Position numbers and translations under genes: made by a program. A DNA stretch of 64,000 nucleotides from Lagierella massiliensis (GTDB lineage: Bacteria > Bacillota > Clostridia > Tissierellales > Peptoniphilaceae), in NCBI RefSeq assembly GCF_001407835.1, contig NZ_CYUO01000004.1:76739-140738 (forward strand). Reading direction: 5' to 3'. The notes below the pieces were generated by a model. It was not told the DNA's origin and ran no database searches. It worked only from the letters and a program-made list of their open reading frames with translations. Below are positions 1 through 9,194 of this stretch, piece after piece. Every line of letters begins with the position of its first letter. Position 1 is the stretch's first letter.

Positions 1-1
1 T

Positions 2-253
2 TTTGTTGTAAAAAAGAATAATTTACCTGGATCTCGTGTTGGTTTCTCTATTACTAAAAAATTTGGAAATGCCGTTACAAGAAATAAAATAAAAAGAAGA
101 CTTAAAGAGATTTTCAGGTTAAACTTTGACTCGTTGATTCAAGGCTACGATATTGTAGTAATACCAAAACAAAACACTAAAGAGTTAAGTTATGAAGAAC
201 TTGAAAAATCATGTATGCATCTTATAAGAAAAATATCGAAAAGAGTGAAGTAA
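2..253 (+). CDS. rnpA: Ribonuclease P protein component, 3' part
   Basis: This is the last 83 codons of the protein subunit that helps the RNase P ribozyme trim the 5' leader of pre-tRNAs. The 5' end lies before the window. The reading frame starts at base 2 and shows the family signature: a GxSV-like stretch (SRVGFSITKKFGNAV), then the RNR-type basic motif TRNKIKRRLKE, then the YDIVVIPK strand and a basic C-terminus. The stop codon TAA (251-253) shares its last base with the start of yidD, so the two are translationally coupled. Position ahead of yidD, yidC and jag is the conserved Firmicute arrangement (rpmH and dnaA would be expected just upstream). Only the truncation by the window edge limits certainty. 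Confidence 0.95.
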   Translation, partial: FVVKKNNLPGSRVGFSITKKFGNAVTRNKIKRRLKEIFRLNFDSLIQGYDIVVIPKQNTKELSYEELEKSCMHLIRKISKRVK

Positions 254-465
254 TGAGATATATACCAATATTCATAATAAGATTATATCAAATATTTATT
301 TCCCCATACCTTGGGCAAAATAAATGTAAATATTATCCGACATGTTCCGAATATGCTATTCAGGCATATAAAAAATATGGTGTATTTAAAGGAACTTTAC
401 TCGCTTTGTGGAGAATTTTGAGATGTAATCCTTTTAGCAAGGGCGGCTATGATCCATTAAAATAA
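253..465 (+). CDS. yidD: Membrane protein insertion efficiency factor YidD
   Basis: Small (70 aa) membrane-associated protein that assists YidC-dependent insertion of inner-membrane proteins. The family hallmarks are visible: an amphipathic N-terminus (IRLYQIFISPYLG), the cysteine cluster C-x6-C in KCKYYPTCSEYA, then LRCNPFSKGGYDP. I chose the ATG at 253, which overlaps the rnpA stop (TAATG); a longer frame from 211 would run inside rnpA and lacks family similarity. It sits between rnpA and yidC, 14 bases ahead of yidC, as in most Firmicutes. Confidence 0.95.
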   Translation: MRYIPIFIIRLYQIFISPYLGQNKCKYYPTCSEYAIQAYKKYGVFKGTLLALWRILRCNPFSKGGYDPLK

Positions 466-479
466 GATTAGGAGAGTAT

Positions 480-1220
480 ATGACAAAATTATTGAGTTCG
501 ATAATTGGTAAGATTCTTGAAGTTATTTATCTTACTGTATCGAAAATAGGAACTGAACCTAAGAGCATTTCATATTTTGCTATATCAATTCTTATACTTA
601 CATTGATATACAAATTGGTAATGATGCCGGTTACAATTTCTAACATAAAAATGCAAAAGCTAAATGCAAAGTTTCAACCAGAACTTAAGAAGCTTGAAGC
701 AAAATATAAACATGACCCTCAACTCTATCAGCAAAAGGTTATGGAGTTTCAAAGGGAGATGGGTTATAATCCACTTGCTTCCTGTTTGCCTATGCTAATA
801 CAAGTTCTTATTATTTGGGCACTTTTCCCAGTTATGAGAGAACCTCTTAAGTATTTAGAGTTAAGTAAGGATATTAACCTTAATTTCTTCTGGATTAAGG
901 ATATTACAGTAGCTAATTCAAAAGATTTAATTCTTCCTATACTATTAGCACTTACTCAATTCTTATTTACAAAGATGATGACTCCAAAAATGCCACAAGA
1001 TGATAATAATAATCCTATGCAAGGTATGAACTTTGCAATGCAATATGCAATGCCTATAATGTTCTTTTTCTTTGCAAGAAATTATCAACCGGCACTATCT
1101 ATTTATTGGATAACAGGAAATATCATTGAGATGATATTTAGATTTTTTATCATGAAAAATGATGATGAAGAAGAAGTTGTATTGAATAATAAGGACAGTA
1201 AAAAGGGTAACAAGAAATAG
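480..1220 (+). CDS. yidC: Membrane protein insertase YidC/Oxa1
   Basis: A 246-residue polytopic insertase that places proteins into the cytoplasmic membrane alone or with Sec. Membrane segments are seen near residues 30-50, 105-120, 150-165 and 190-220, with the basic cytoplasmic hairpin between the first two (KMQKLNAKFQPELKKLEAKY). The family motif region FNPLASCLPMLIQ-like (YNPLASCLPMLIQVLI) is clear. It lacks the large periplasmic domain of Gram-negative YidC and lacks a lipobox, unlike Bacillus SpoIIIJ. It starts with an ATG behind AGGAGAG (470-476). The tail is highly charged (DDEEEVVLNNKDSKKGNKK), as is common for ribosome-contacting tails. Part of the rnpA-jag run. Confidence 0.93.
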   Translation: MTKLLSSIIGKILEVIYLTVSKIGTEPKSISYFAISILILTLIYKLVMMPVTISNIKMQKLNAKFQPELKKLEAKYKHDPQLYQQKVMEFQREMGYNPLASCLPMLIQVLIIWALFPVMREPLKYLELSKDINLNFFWIKDITVANSKDLILPILLALTQFLFTKMMTPKMPQDDNNNPMQGMNFAMQYAMPIMFFFFARNYQPALSIYWITGNIIEMIFRFFIMKNDDEEEVVLNNKDSKKGNKK

Positions 1221-1232
1221 GAAGGAGCTTAG

Positions 1233-2096
1233 ATGAAATCGACAGTTAAAGTGGCAAAGACCGTTGATGAAGCGGTAAAACTTGCTATTGAAGAATTGAA
1301 TTGTTCGAAAGAAGAAGCTGTTATAGAAGTAATAGAAGAACCTAAATCTGGTATATTTGGACTTTTTGGCGCAAAGGATGCCATGGTAAGAGTTTCATGT
1401 GAAGAAGATATAGGTCAGCTTTTAAATGAAGTAATATCTGATAATAGCTCCAAAGTAGACACAGAAGTTAAGAAAGAGACTAAATCAAAAGAAGTTTTTG
1501 AAAAAGAAAATAAAAAAGAAATTGACAAGGATTCTAATAGGGAAGTTTCAGATAGAGATTTAAAAACTAAAGAAGTTGAAAAATTTGAAGAAGTTAGTTC
1601 TTCAGAAGAGAGCACAAAACCTGTTGAAGTGGATGAAGAATTTAAATCTAAAGTTAGGGAATTTTTAAATTCTGTAGTTGAAAAGATGGGTATTGAATCA
1701 AATATTGAAACTTTTCATGATGAATTTGGCATCAAATTTAATATAGTCCCAGTAAATGAAAATGACATTGGAATTGTTATTGGAAAAAGAGGGGAAACAC
1801 TTGATGCAATTCAATATATTGTAAACCTTGTTGCCAATAGAAACTCTGATAAATACATCAGAATTTCTGTAGATTGCAATGGATATAGAGATAAAAGGAT
1901 TAATTCTTTAAAATCTCTTGCAAAAAAAATGGCAAATAAAGCGTTAAAATACAATAAAAATATGAGATTAGAACCAATGAATCCATTTGAAAGAAGAGTA
2001 ATCCATTCAAGCCTTCAATCCTTTAAAGGAATTTACACTGTAAGTGAAGGAGAGGAACCTTTCAGAAGAGTGGTTATAAAAGTAAAAAAAGATTAA
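1233..2096 (+). CDS. jag: Jag/KhpB RNA-binding protein (Jag_N, KH, R3H)
   Basis: RNA-binding protein of the Jag/KhpB/SpoIIIJ-associated family, implicated in Firmicutes in control of cell elongation and sRNA-related regulation. Three domains are seen in order: Jag_N at about residues 1-55 (VAKTVDEAVKLAIEEL ... GIFGLFGAKDA), a KH domain at about 150-225 with the IGKRGETLDAIQ loop, and R3H at the end with NPFERRVIHSSL. Between Jag_N and KH lies a Lys/Glu/Ser-rich linker of about 80 residues of low complexity, longer than in the shortest family members. The ATG follows AAGGAGC, 12 bases after yidC. A hairpin terminator follows at 2105. Confidence 0.93.
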   Translation: MKSTVKVAKTVDEAVKLAIEELNCSKEEAVIEVIEEPKSGIFGLFGAKDAMVRVSCEEDIGQLLNEVISDNSSKVDTEVKKETKSKEVFEKENKKEIDKDSNREVSDRDLKTKEVEKFEEVSSSEESTKPVEVDEEFKSKVREFLNSVVEKMGIESNIETFHDEFGIKFNIVPVNENDIGIVIGKRGETLDAIQYIVNLVANRNSDKYIRISVDCNGYRDKRINSLKSLAKKMANKALKYNKNMRLEPMNPFERRVIHSSLQSFKGIYTVSEGEEPFRRVVIKVKKD

Positions 2097-2104
2097 GAAA
2101 GATT

Positions 2105-2133
2105 AAAAGTCTGCAGTTGCAGGCTTTTCTTTT
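2105..2133 (+). terminator. Rho-independent terminator after jag
   Basis: An 11-bp stem (AAAAGTCTGCA / TGCAGGCTTTT, one G-T pair) with a 2-base gap at its tip and a T-rich 3' side. It separates the rnpA-jag unit from mnmE. A TATAAT at 2150-2155 just downstream is a plausible -10 for mnmE; I see no good -35. Confidence 0.8.
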
Positions 2134-2176
2134 AGTCTTTTTCATATGGTATAATCATAAAAAAGGATGTGACTAA

Positions 2177-3541
2177 ATGGAAGATACAATTACAGCTATT
2201 TCGACTGCAACTGGAGAAGCAGGAATAGGAATTGTAAGAATGAGTGGTAAAACAGCATTTGAAGTAGCTAATAAAATTTTTAAACCTAAGTCTACAAATA
2301 GAGATTTTGAAAATAGAAAACTTATTTATGGTCATATTTATGACAAAGAAGATATTATAGATGAAGTATTAATCAGCTTTATGAAGGGACCTTCAACCTA
2401 TACAAGGGAAGATATGGTTGAAATATACACCCATGGTGGTATTATCGCCGTTAGAAAGGTGTTGGACCTAACCATAAGAGAAGGAGCAAGGATAGCTGAC
2501 AGAGGAGAATTTACTAAAAGAGCTTTTTTAAATGGAAGGCTTGATTTATCACAGGCAGAGGCAGTAATAGATTTGATTAAGGCAAAAACTGACAAGTCCT
2601 ACGAAGCCTCTATAAACCAACTGGGAGGCTCTCTAAAAAATGAGATTAAGGAACTTAGAGATAAGTTATTGGATGAACTTGCCAGAGTTGAATATACCAT
2701 AAACTTTACAGAAGATGGTCAAGAGGAGCCAGACAAAAATATCATTCTAAGAGAAGGTAGAGAAGTTTTGGAAAGGCTTGAAAAGTTATATAATTCATCC
2801 AACAAGGGGAAGATTATAAGAGATGGTATAAATACAACAATTATAGGAAAGCCAAATGTTGGAAAATCTTCATTACTAAATTCTCTCGCAAAGGTAAATA
2901 AGGCAATAGTTACAGATATTCCTGGAACTACAAGAGATGTTATAGAAGAGTATATAGATCTTGATGGCATTGTGCTTAAGATTTCAGATACTGCAGGTAT
3001 TAGAAATAGTGAAGATATTGTAGAACAAATTGGTGTGGATAGGTCCTTAGACTATGCTAAGACGGCAGATCTTATAATTGCAATATTTGATCTTTCAAAG
3101 CCAATGGAACCAGACGACAAGAGAGTTATGGATTTACTTTCCAAACGTAAATCTATAGTTCTACTAAACAAGTCAGATTTAAAAAGAGAGTTTGACATCA
3201 ATCACTTAAATATAGATAGTGATATTCCTGTGGTTGAAGTTTCCATTAAGGAAAACAAGGGAATTGAGGCTTTGGAAAAAGAGATTATAAATATGTTTTA
3301 CCAAGGAGATATAAAGTCTTCTTCAGATTTGTTGGTTACCAATGTAAGACATAGAGATATAATAAAAAAGGCTATGGATTATCTAAAGTCATCTATGGAC
3401 GACCTTGAAATGGGAGTTCCTATAGACTGCATAGAACTTGATTTGAGATCTTCATGGGAAATTCTTGGTGAAATTACTGGAGAAACCATTGAAGATGATG
3501 TATTAGATAAGATATTTAGAGATTTTTGTATTGGGAAATAG
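2177..3541 (+). CDS. mnmE: tRNA modification GTPase MnmE
   Basis: With MnmG it makes the (carboxymethyl)aminomethyl modification on wobble U34 of certain tRNAs, using folate, FAD and GTP. The 454-residue length is normal. N-terminal tetrahydrofolate-binding domain ([21 protein letters not shown]-like start), helical domain, inserted G domain with [12 protein letters not shown] (P-loop), DIPGTTRD (switch), DTAG and NKSD, and the C-terminal CIGK with its catalytic cysteine are all present. The ATG at 2177 is preceded by AAAGGATGTGA. The stop codon lies 5 bases before the mnmG start. Confidence 0.97.
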   Translation: MEDTITAISTATGEAGIGIVRMSGKTAFEVANKIFKPKSTNRDFENRKLIYGHIYDKEDIIDEVLISFMKGPSTYTREDMVEIYTHGGIIAVRKVLDLTIREGARIADRGEFTKRAFLNGRLDLSQAEAVIDLIKAKTDKSYEASINQLGGSLKNEIKELRDKLLDELARVEYTINFTEDGQEEPDKNIILREGREVLERLEKLYNSSNKGKIIRDGINTTIIGKPNVGKSSLLNSLAKVNKAIVTDIPGTTRDVIEEYIDLDGIVLKISDTAGIRNSEDIVEQIGVDRSLDYAKTADLIIAIFDLSKPMEPDDKRVMDLLSKRKSIVLLNKSDLKREFDINHLNIDSDIPVVEVSIKENKGIEALEKEIINMFYQGDIKSSSDLLVTNVRHRDIIKKAMDYLKSSMDDLEMGVPIDCIELDLRSSWEILGEITGETIEDDVLDKIFRDFCIGK

Positions 3542-3545
3542 GATT

Positions 3546-5453
3546 ATGGAAATAAAAAAATATAAAGAAGACTCAGTTGATGTATTAGTTGTAGGTGCAG
3601 GACATGCAGGAACAGAAGCTGCTCTTGCAACTGCAAGACTGGGACTTAAAACAGTTATAGTAACAATGAGTTTGGATTCCGTGGCTGACCTTCCATGTAA
3701 TCCAAATATTGGTGGTACAGGCAAAGGACATCTTGTTAGAGAGATTGACGCCCTTGGCGGACAGATGGCTCTAATCATAGACAAGACATTTATTCAGTCA
3801 AGAATGTTAAACACATCTAAGGGACCAGCTGTACACTCCTTGAGGGTACAAGCGGATAAGCCTGCCTACCATAGAGAGATGAAGAAGGTACTTGAAAACA
3901 CAGAGAATTTAGACTTAGTTGAAGGTGAAATCACAAAGATAAATGTAGAAGACAAAAGAGTCGTTTCTGTAGAGACTTTAAATGGTGCAATTTATGAAAC
4001 AAAAGCGGTAATTCTTGCTACAGGAACATATTTAAAGGGACTTATACTTCAAGGAGAACTCCAAATAGAGTCTGGTCCCCATGGTTTAAAATCATCAAAA
4101 TACCTTTCTAATTCTTTAAAGGAACTTGGCATAGAACTTAGAAGATTTAAGACTGGAACGCCTGCAAGAGTTCACAGAGATAGTTTAGATTTTTCTGTAA
4201 TGGAAGTTCAACCAGGAGATGAAGAAATTATACCATTTTCATTTATGAATTTTGGTAAAGATATTAGCAAGAAGCAAGAAAATTGCTATCTAACATATAC
4301 AACAAAGGAAACTAAGAAGATAATTGAGGACAATTTGCACAGAAGCCCAATGTATGCAGGCATTGTAAAGGGAGTTGGGCCAAGATATTGTCCATCAATT
4401 GAGGATAAAGTCGTTAGATTTAGCGAAAGAGACGAGCACCAGGTATTTGTTGAGCCTGAAGGTCTTGACACAAAAGAGATGTATATTCAGGGGGTTTCTT
4501 CAACTTTACCTGAAGATGTTCAAAAAGAGATGTATAAGACCATTATAGGATTCCAAAACATGAAATTTATGAGGTCAGCCTATGGAATAGAGTATGATTG
4601 CATTGATCCGACAATTTTAAAGAGAACCTTGGAACATCAAGATATAGATGGGCTTTATTTTGCTGGTCAAATCAATGGCTCATCAGGATATGAAGAAGCT
4701 GCAGCACAGGGACTTATGGCAGGTATAAATGCATATTTAAAAATAAAGGGGAAGAAACCTTTCATACTGGACCGTTCAGATGCATATATAGGAGTTTTAA
4801 TTGACGACTTGGTAACAAAGGGAACCAACGAACCCTATAGAATGATGACATCAAGGGCAGAGTATCGTCTAACACTTAGACAAGATAACGCTGATTTTAG
4901 ACTTACAAAATATGGCTATGACATAGGTCTTGTCTCAGAAGATAGAATGGAAAAGACTAATAAAAGGCTTAAAGCCGTTGAAGATGAACTTAAAAGGCTT
5001 GACTCCATAAAAGTAAATCCAAGTGAAGAAAATAATAAAATTATTGAAAGTCTTGGTTCTACAAAGCTTCAAAAATCACTTAGTTTGACAGAGCTTATTA
5101 GAAGACCAGAACTTGACTATGAAAAAGTGAAGGTATTTGACGAAGAAGCTTCAAAACTTGATAGAGAAATAAAAATTCAAGTACAAACCCATATTAAATA
5201 TGAAGGATACATTGAAAAACAAAAACAACAAATCGAAAGATTTAAAAAACTTGAAAGAAGAGATATAAGCTTTATTAATGACTATAGTGAATTAAAAGGT
5301 CTTTCTAATGAAGCTGTACAAAAATTAAATCAAATAAGACCTGATTCACTCGGACAGGCAAGTAGAATTTCTGGTGTTAGTCCCGCAGACATAAATGTAA
5401 TCCTTATTTACCTTGAAAGCAGAAAGAGGAATAAACATGAACAGTCTAAATAA
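3546..5453 (+). CDS. mnmG: tRNA uridine 5-carboxymethylaminomethyl modification enzyme MnmG (GidA)
   Basis: FAD enzyme partner of MnmE in wobble-uridine modification. 635 residues. The N-terminus carries the dinucleotide-binding motif [12 protein letters not shown], followed by the GidA signatures [22 protein letters not shown] and [17 protein letters not shown]; the C-terminal helical domain ends with [18 protein letters not shown] use the ATG at 3546, which matches the usual short N-terminus; a TTG at 3531 would add five residues and overlap mnmE. The 3' end overlaps rsmG by 17 bases. Confidence 0.97.
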   Translation: MEIKKYKEDSVDVLVVGAGHAGTEAALATARLGLKTVIVTMSLDSVADLPCNPNIGGTGKGHLVREIDALGGQMALIIDKTFIQSRMLNTSKGPAVHSLRVQADKPAYHREMKKVLENTENLDLVEGEITKINVEDKRVVSVETLNGAIYETKAVILATGTYLKGLILQGELQIESGPHGLKSSKYLSNSLKELGIELRRFKTGTPARVHRDSLDFSVMEVQPGDEEIIPFSFMNFGKDISKKQENCYLTYTTKETKKIIEDNLHRSPMYAGIVKGVGPRYCPSIEDKVVRFSERDEHQVFVEPEGLDTKEMYIQGVSSTLPEDVQKEMYKTIIGFQNMKFMRSAYGIEYDCIDPTILKRTLEHQDIDGLYFAGQINGSSGYEEAAAQGLMAGINAYLKIKGKKPFILDRSDAYIGVLIDDLVTKGTNEPYRMMTSRAEYRLTLRQDNADFRLTKYGYDIGLVSEDRMEKTNKRLKAVEDELKRLDSIKVNPSEENNKIIESLGSTKLQKSLSLTELIRRPELDYEKVKVFDEEASKLDREIKIQVQTHIKYEGYIEKQKQQIERFKKLERRDISFINDYSELKGLSNEAVQKLNQIRPDSLGQASRISGVSPADINVILIYLESRKRNKHEQSK

Positions 5454-6144
5454 AGTAATGAATAAAGAAGGCATTGAGTTAAAAGAAGACTGTTTAGAAA
5501 AGTTTGAAAACTTTAGACAAACACTTCTTGAGACCAATAAGTATTTGAATCTTACCTCAATAACAGATGAAGAAGAAGTAAACTACAAACACTTTTTAGA
5601 TTCGCTTCTTCCATTGCAAAAGATAGAATTTAAAGAAAATTCAAAAGTTATAGATATAGGAACTGGTGGAGGATTTCCTGGACTTCCAATGAAATTTTAT
5701 AGAGATGATTTAGAAATAACTCTATTAGACTCATTAAACAAAAGAATAAAGTTTCTAAAAGATACTATATATAAAATGAAATTATCCAATATAAAAGCAA
5801 TTCATGGGAGAGCTGAAGAACTTGGAAGACAAAAAGAATATCGTGAAACATATGACTATGCAATTTCAAGAGCGGTTTCAAGACTTAACACATTGGTTGA
5901 GTATAGTTTACCATTTGTAAAAGTTGGAGGATATTTTATATCTATGAAAGGACCAGGAGGAAGAGAAGAGGCTGAAGAAGCAAAAAATGGGATTAAGTTG
6001 TTAGGTGGAGAAATCACAGATATAATTGAATATCAACTTGATTATGAAGACTCTGATAGAACTCTTGTTGTAATAAAAAAAATATCCCCCACCTCAAAAA
6101 AATATCCACGAGGTGGAGGAAAACCAAAAAATAAACCATTATAA
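5437..6144 (+). CDS. rsmG: 16S rRNA (guanine527-N7)-methyltransferase RsmG (GidB)
   Basis: SAM-dependent methyltransferase acting on G527 of 16S rRNA. 235 residues. The SAM motif [15 protein letters not shown] is at about residues 69-83 and the C-terminal [15 protein letters not shown] is typical. The ATG at 5437 has an AGAGGA six bases upstream inside mnmG; an upstream TTG at 5413 is less likely. In many Firmicutes noc-parA-parB follow this gene. Here they do not, although parS-like sites are nearby. Confidence 0.96.
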   Translation: MNSLNKVMNKEGIELKEDCLEKFENFRQTLLETNKYLNLTSITDEEEVNYKHFLDSLLPLQKIEFKENSKVIDIGTGGGFPGLPMKFYRDDLEITLLDSLNKRIKFLKDTIYKMKLSNIKAIHGRAEELGRQKEYRETYDYAISRAVSRLNTLVEYSLPFVKVGGYFISMKGPGGREEAEEAKNGIKLLGGEITDIIEYQLDYEDSDRTLVVIKKISPTSKKYPRGGGKPKNKPL

Positions 6145-6163
6145 TATTTACTGCATTAAATAG

Positions 6164-6195
6164 ACCCTCAAAGGAAATTCCTTGAGGGTTATTTT
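6164..6195. terminator. Bidirectional terminator between rsmG and the convergent beta-propeller gene
   Basis: Stem built on ACCCTCAA / TTGAGGGT extended by GGAA / TTCC across a bulge, with T-rich flank on the plus side. It overlaps the 3' end of the minus-strand gene, so it can serve both convergent units. Confidence 0.75.
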
Positions 6196-7315
6196 ATTCT
6201 AAAGGAGAAAGATTTTTAAAGTCAGGTCCTTTAAGTAGAGAAATAAAAGATCGCTTCAATTTATCAATGGATGAATAATATAAAAATACTGTATCATCCT
6301 TTACCATAAAAGTAGACTTATAAATTAGCCAATTATCAAAACTTGCTTCAGAAGGGTCCAAAATTTTAATAGGGTTTATGAAATTAATTCCATCCTTTGA
6401 GGTAAGAACAAATAATGAAGAAGTATCCATTTTGCCATCAGGACAGTTCATAGTTAAACAATAATAAATATTTTCTATTTTTTTTACTTCCAAATGCCAA
6501 GGATTGTAGTTTGTCCAAGATCCCTTCTCCAAATTCATTGGTACAACTGGAGTAAAAGTTTTTAAATCCTTTGACTCAGTATAAACATAAGCATCCTCCC
6601 CTATGTTCATATTTTTACGATAATATATCTTATAAATACCATTTTCATAAATGACTGATGGAGCTCCAAGACCATATCCACTTGTTCCAAAATCCATTAT
6701 AACCTCGGGTTCTGTAAAAGTTTTTAAATCTTTAGTAGTTATTCGCAAAAGTCTTGAAAGCCTTGTTTTTTTATTGGATTCTCTATACCATAGTTCTAAA
6801 GTATCATCTCTTTCAAATAGACACACATCGGAGAGATGGCAGTCGTTTTCAGGTAAGGCAAGAGGATTTCTAACATCTAATAGAGGTTTAAAATTAATTC
6901 CATCATCAGATACTACAATACTTGGGTTTTCAGTAGAATCGTTTAAAAAACTATATGGTGTAAAAGCTAAAATATATTTATATCCAAATTTGCCATCTGA
7001 GTCATAGACGATAGATGGATGGATTGCCTGGTTATTTGATTCAATATATGTAGGAATTTCCAAATGACTTTTTGCATTGAGCAAAAGAGCGTCATTAACT
7101 AATTCAGACCCTATATAATTCTTTTCATCTTCAATGACTTCTTCCGTAGGTAAAAAGTTAGAAGGCTCTAAGTTTTTTTCAGTTGTATTAACATTAATAA
7201 TGCTATTATTTCCAGAATGAATTGTACTATATTTATTAATGTAGATAGTAGCCCCAATAATAGCCAAGGATAAAACGCATATAAATAAAAATTTTATTTT
7301 TCCCAAAAGTATCAC
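6194..7315 (-). CDS. Membrane-anchored beta-propeller protein, glycosidase-like (GH43/32-type fold)
   Basis: 373 residues with one N-terminal hydrophobic segment (residues about 6-23), so probably secreted or anchored outside the membrane. The rest shows repeated blades of the type AHPSIVYD, NPSIVVSDDGINF, GLGAPSVIYENGIYKIYY, YNPWHLEV and LFVLTSKDGINF, spaced about 50-60 residues apart, which is the pattern of five-bladed propeller glycosidases (GH43/GH32/GH130 relatives). I cannot assign a substrate and I cannot identify the full acidic catalytic triad by eye. The start is uncertain: GTG at 7315, or TTG at 7306, the latter with a better-placed GGGTGAT. It is convergent with rsmG and next to the DnaA-box region. 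Confidence 0.6.
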   Translation of the reverse strand: MILLGKIKFLFICVLSLAIIGATIYINKYSTIHSGNNSIINVNTTEKNLEPSNFLPTEEVIEDEKNYIGSELVNDALLLNAKSHLEIPTYIESNNQAIHPSIVYDSDGKFGYKYILAFTPYSFLNDSTENPSIVVSDDGINFKPLLDVRNPLALPENDCHLSDVCLFERDDTLELWYRESNKKTRLSRLLRITTKDLKTFTEPEVIMDFGTSGYGLGAPSVIYENGIYKIYYRKNMNIGEDAYVYTESKDLKTFTPVVPMNLEKGSWTNYNPWHLEVKKIENIYYCLTMNCPDGKMDTSSLFVLTSKDGINFINPIKILDPSEASFDNWLIYKSTFMVKDDTVFLYYSSIDKLKRSFISLLKGPDFKNLSPLE

Positions 7316-7377
7316 CCATTAAAGAATACCATATTATAGTGATTTTAAATATTACAAATTTATTACAATATAGCAAT

Positions 7378-7410
7378 TGTGGATAACTATGTGGATATCA
7401 TTGTGGATAA
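7378..7410 (-). promoter_or_regulatory. Three phased DnaA boxes
   Basis: TGTGGATAA, TGTGGATAT, TGTGGATAA on the plus strand at 7378, 7390 and 7402: two perfect and one single-mismatch copy of TTATCCACA read on the minus strand, at a 12-base period. Confidence 0.75.
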
Positions 7411-7561
7411 GTTTGGTTGTAGATACTTAAAATAACTTAAATAAAAGAGTGAGTTGAAAAAAATCAATTAAAATTCTTGGAAAATAGCCATTTAATTTAA
7501 ATGGAAAACTCATAAGAGCTAAATAAAAAAATTTAGTTAAGAACTTTTAAAATTAAAATTT

Positions 7562-7570
7562 TGTGGATAA
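7562..7570 (-). promoter_or_regulatory. DnaA box
   Basis: TGTGGATAA, perfect match to the DnaA consensus on the minus strand, 160 bases beyond the triplet and in the same orientation. Confidence 0.65.
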
Positions 7571-7662
7571 CTGGTTCATTTTTAAGAGAAAAATATGTAT
7601 GAACAATTCGTCTTAAATTGACAATTCAAATTTTAATTTTACAATTAATGATTATAAAGTAA

Positions 7663-7678
7663 TATTTCACGTGAAACA
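7663..7678. promoter_or_regulatory. parS-like site (one mismatch)
   Basis: TATTTCACGTGAAACA, one base different from the ParB binding palindrome TGTTTCACGTGAAACA. Confidence 0.75.
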
Positions 7679-7729
7679 ATAACGAAAATGCAAATAAAAA
7701 AATCATTATAAAGTTTTTTTACATTAAAA

Positions 7730-7745
7730 TGTTTCACGTGAAACA
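7730..7745. promoter_or_regulatory. parS site (perfect)
   Basis: TGTTTCACGTGAAACA, identical to the Firmicute ParB-binding consensus, 67 bases from the first copy and just past the 3' end of the cinA-like gene. Confidence 0.85.
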
Positions 7746-7752
7746 AAAAGTC

Positions 7753-8295
7753 CTATACTGAATATACTTTTCCAATATTAAGTTTGTATCCTTCATACTC
7801 TGTTATAACCTTATGACTTAAATAAAATGAAAGATTAACAACATTATGCCTAACTTCGTTTCTGGTACCTTTAAGCATTAATTTATAAATTTTTTCAATT
7901 TCTTTATATTTTATTCCAAGATAAACTAAACCACTATTTTCACCAGGTCCTGCATACCCTGTTGCAATTATATTTAAATCTGATTTTGAAATTTCACTTA
8001 ATCCATGTAACATTTCCGCAGCTGTTTGAGCACTTACAGCGGTATGTTTTGACAGTGTTTCACGTGAAACATTTAATAGTCTCGTTTTAGTTTCTTCTGT
8101 GTAAGTTACAGCGCCCATTTCTAATACATTACTTGCTCCTGCTATATTAGCTATGGATGCAGCGATTAGTCCAGCTGTAAGTGATTCTCCAGTAGAAATA
8201 GTTATATTATTTTCTATTAGAAATGGAACAAAATTTTCTTCCAAATTTATTTTATTTTCTACTTTATTAATCTCCTTAATCACATTGTATTTCAT
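7753..8295 (-). CDS. CinA C-terminal domain protein (nicotinamide-nucleotide amidase, PncC-like)
   Basis: 180 residues, single CinA_C domain. The family deamidates nicotinamide mononucleotide to nicotinate mononucleotide in pyridine nucleotide salvage. Signature stretches are STGESLTAGLIAASIANIAGASNV, GAVTYTEETK, the VSAQTAAEM segment and ATGYAGPGE. It lacks the molybdopterin-binding N-terminal half of full CinA, as do PncC-type proteins. The ATG at 8295 is preceded by GGGTGAT at good spacing; a GTG at 8307 is possible. A perfect parS site (8056-8071) lies within the coding sequence, over codons reading VSRET. Likely monocistronic. Confidence 0.85.
   Translation of the reverse strand: MKYNVIKEINKVENKINLEENFVPFLIENNITISTGESLTAGLIAASIANIAGASNVLEMGAVTYTEETKTRLLNVSRETLSKHTAVSAQTAAEMLHGLSEISKSDLNIIATGYAGPGENSGLVYLGIKYKEIEKIYKLMLKGTRNEVRHNVVNLSFYLSHKVITEYEGYKLNIGKVYSV
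8056..8071. promoter_or_regulatory. parS site (perfect, inside the cinA-like gene)
   Basis: TGTTTCACGTGAAACA within coding sequence, third copy within about 400 bases. parS sites in Firmicutes often lie inside origin-proximal genes. Confidence 0.85.
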
Positions 8296-8402
8296 TTTAT
8301 CACCCACATAGATTATAACCCAATTAATTTGATTTAAAAACCTTTGTTATATTGACTGTCATGTTATATAATGGTGAATGGACAAAATAGGAGTTGATAG
8401 AA

Positions 8403-9191
8403 ATGAAGTTCACATCACTATCCAGTGGCTCTTCAGGAAATTCCCTATTAGTAGAAACAGATAAAACGAGAATTTTAATAGACGCGGGTTTTACAGGTAA
8501 AAGACTTGAAACATTAATTAAAAATGCTGGAGTATTACCTGAAACGATAGATGCAATACTTGTTACACATGAACATAATGACCATATTAAAGGGGCTGGT
8601 ATTATGAGCAGAAGGTTTAATATTCCAATTATTGCAAACGAAGAGACATGGATTGCTATGATTAAAAAAATAGGACCAATTGATGATAATAATATATTAG
8701 TATTTAAAAATGATTATGATTTTACTTTGAAGGACTTAGATATACACCCGTTTAGTACATTTCATGACGCTGCAAACAGCTGTGGTTTTACAGTCAATCA
8801 TAAAAAAAATAAGATTTCGATAATGACAGATACTGGTACGGTCAATGAAAGAATAAAAAGGCAGTTATTTGGCTCTGATGTTATTTTTATTGAATCTAAT
8901 CATGATCCAATTATGCTTATGAATGGACCATATTCACCAGCTTTAAAGAGAAGAGTTGCTTCAACAAAGGGTCATCTTTCAAATCTTGATTGTGCGCAAA
9001 CTCTTGAAGAAATACTTAGTGGAAATGGAGAAAAGGTAATTCTTGCACATTTAAGTGGTGAGAATAACACTGCAGATATTGCACTTAATACAGTCTCGAA
9101 CCATCTTATGGATTTGGGTCTTGATTTAAATCGAGATATTTCACTAAATGTTGCAGATAGAAATGGCGTAAGCAATAGGATTGAGTTATAA
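8403..9191 (+). CDS. walJ: MBL-fold metallohydrolase, WalJ/YycJ family
   Basis: 262 residues, cytoplasmic metallo-beta-lactamase fold. Motifs: LSSGSSGNS at the N-terminus, THEHNDH (metal ligands HxHxDH) at about residue 60, and downstream TDTG, ESNHD and AHLSGENN ligands. The family (YycJ/VicX) is linked to the WalRK cell-wall two-component operon in other Firmicutes and has been connected to DNA repair; here walRK genes are not present. Start ATG at 8403 has AGGAG at 8389-8393; a TTG at 8394 is too close to it. rlmH follows after 3 bases, the same pairing seen in Bacillus and Staphylococcus origin regions. Confidence 0.9.
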   Translation: MKFTSLSSGSSGNSLLVETDKTRILIDAGFTGKRLETLIKNAGVLPETIDAILVTHEHNDHIKGAGIMSRRFNIPIIANEETWIAMIKKIGPIDDNNILVFKNDYDFTLKDLDIHPFSTFHDAANSCGFTVNHKKNKISIMTDTGTVNERIKRQLFGSDVIFIESNHDPIMLMNGPYSPALKRRVASTKGHLSNLDCAQTLEEILSGNGEKVILAHLSGENNTADIALNTVSNHLMDLGLDLNRDISLNVADRNGVSNRIEL

Positions 9192-9194
9192 TAT

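Larger units (their letters stand above)
7316..7752. other. Origin-proximal intergenic region with DnaA-box and parS-like sites
   Basis: 437 bases without a gene. TGTGGATAA (complement of the DnaA box TTATCCACA) is at 7378-7386, 7402-7410 and 7562-7570, and the one-mismatch TGTGGATAT is at 7390-7398. The first three start exactly 12 bases apart, and all four have the same orientation. Between boxes 3 and 4 lies a long A+T-only-like tract (about 7430-7560). Two parS-like palindromes lie at its right end. This may be all or part of oriC or a DnaA-binding cluster near it. Plus-strand genes from rnpA to rsmG run towards it, which argues that the main unwinding site could be upstream of the window by dnaA. 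Confidence 0.6.

Noticed and set aside
7316-7752. Definite oriC call
   Set aside because: DnaA boxes and parS sites support origin proximity, but the dnaA gene is outside the window and gene orientation to the left argues against forks starting here, so I call it origin-proximal only.
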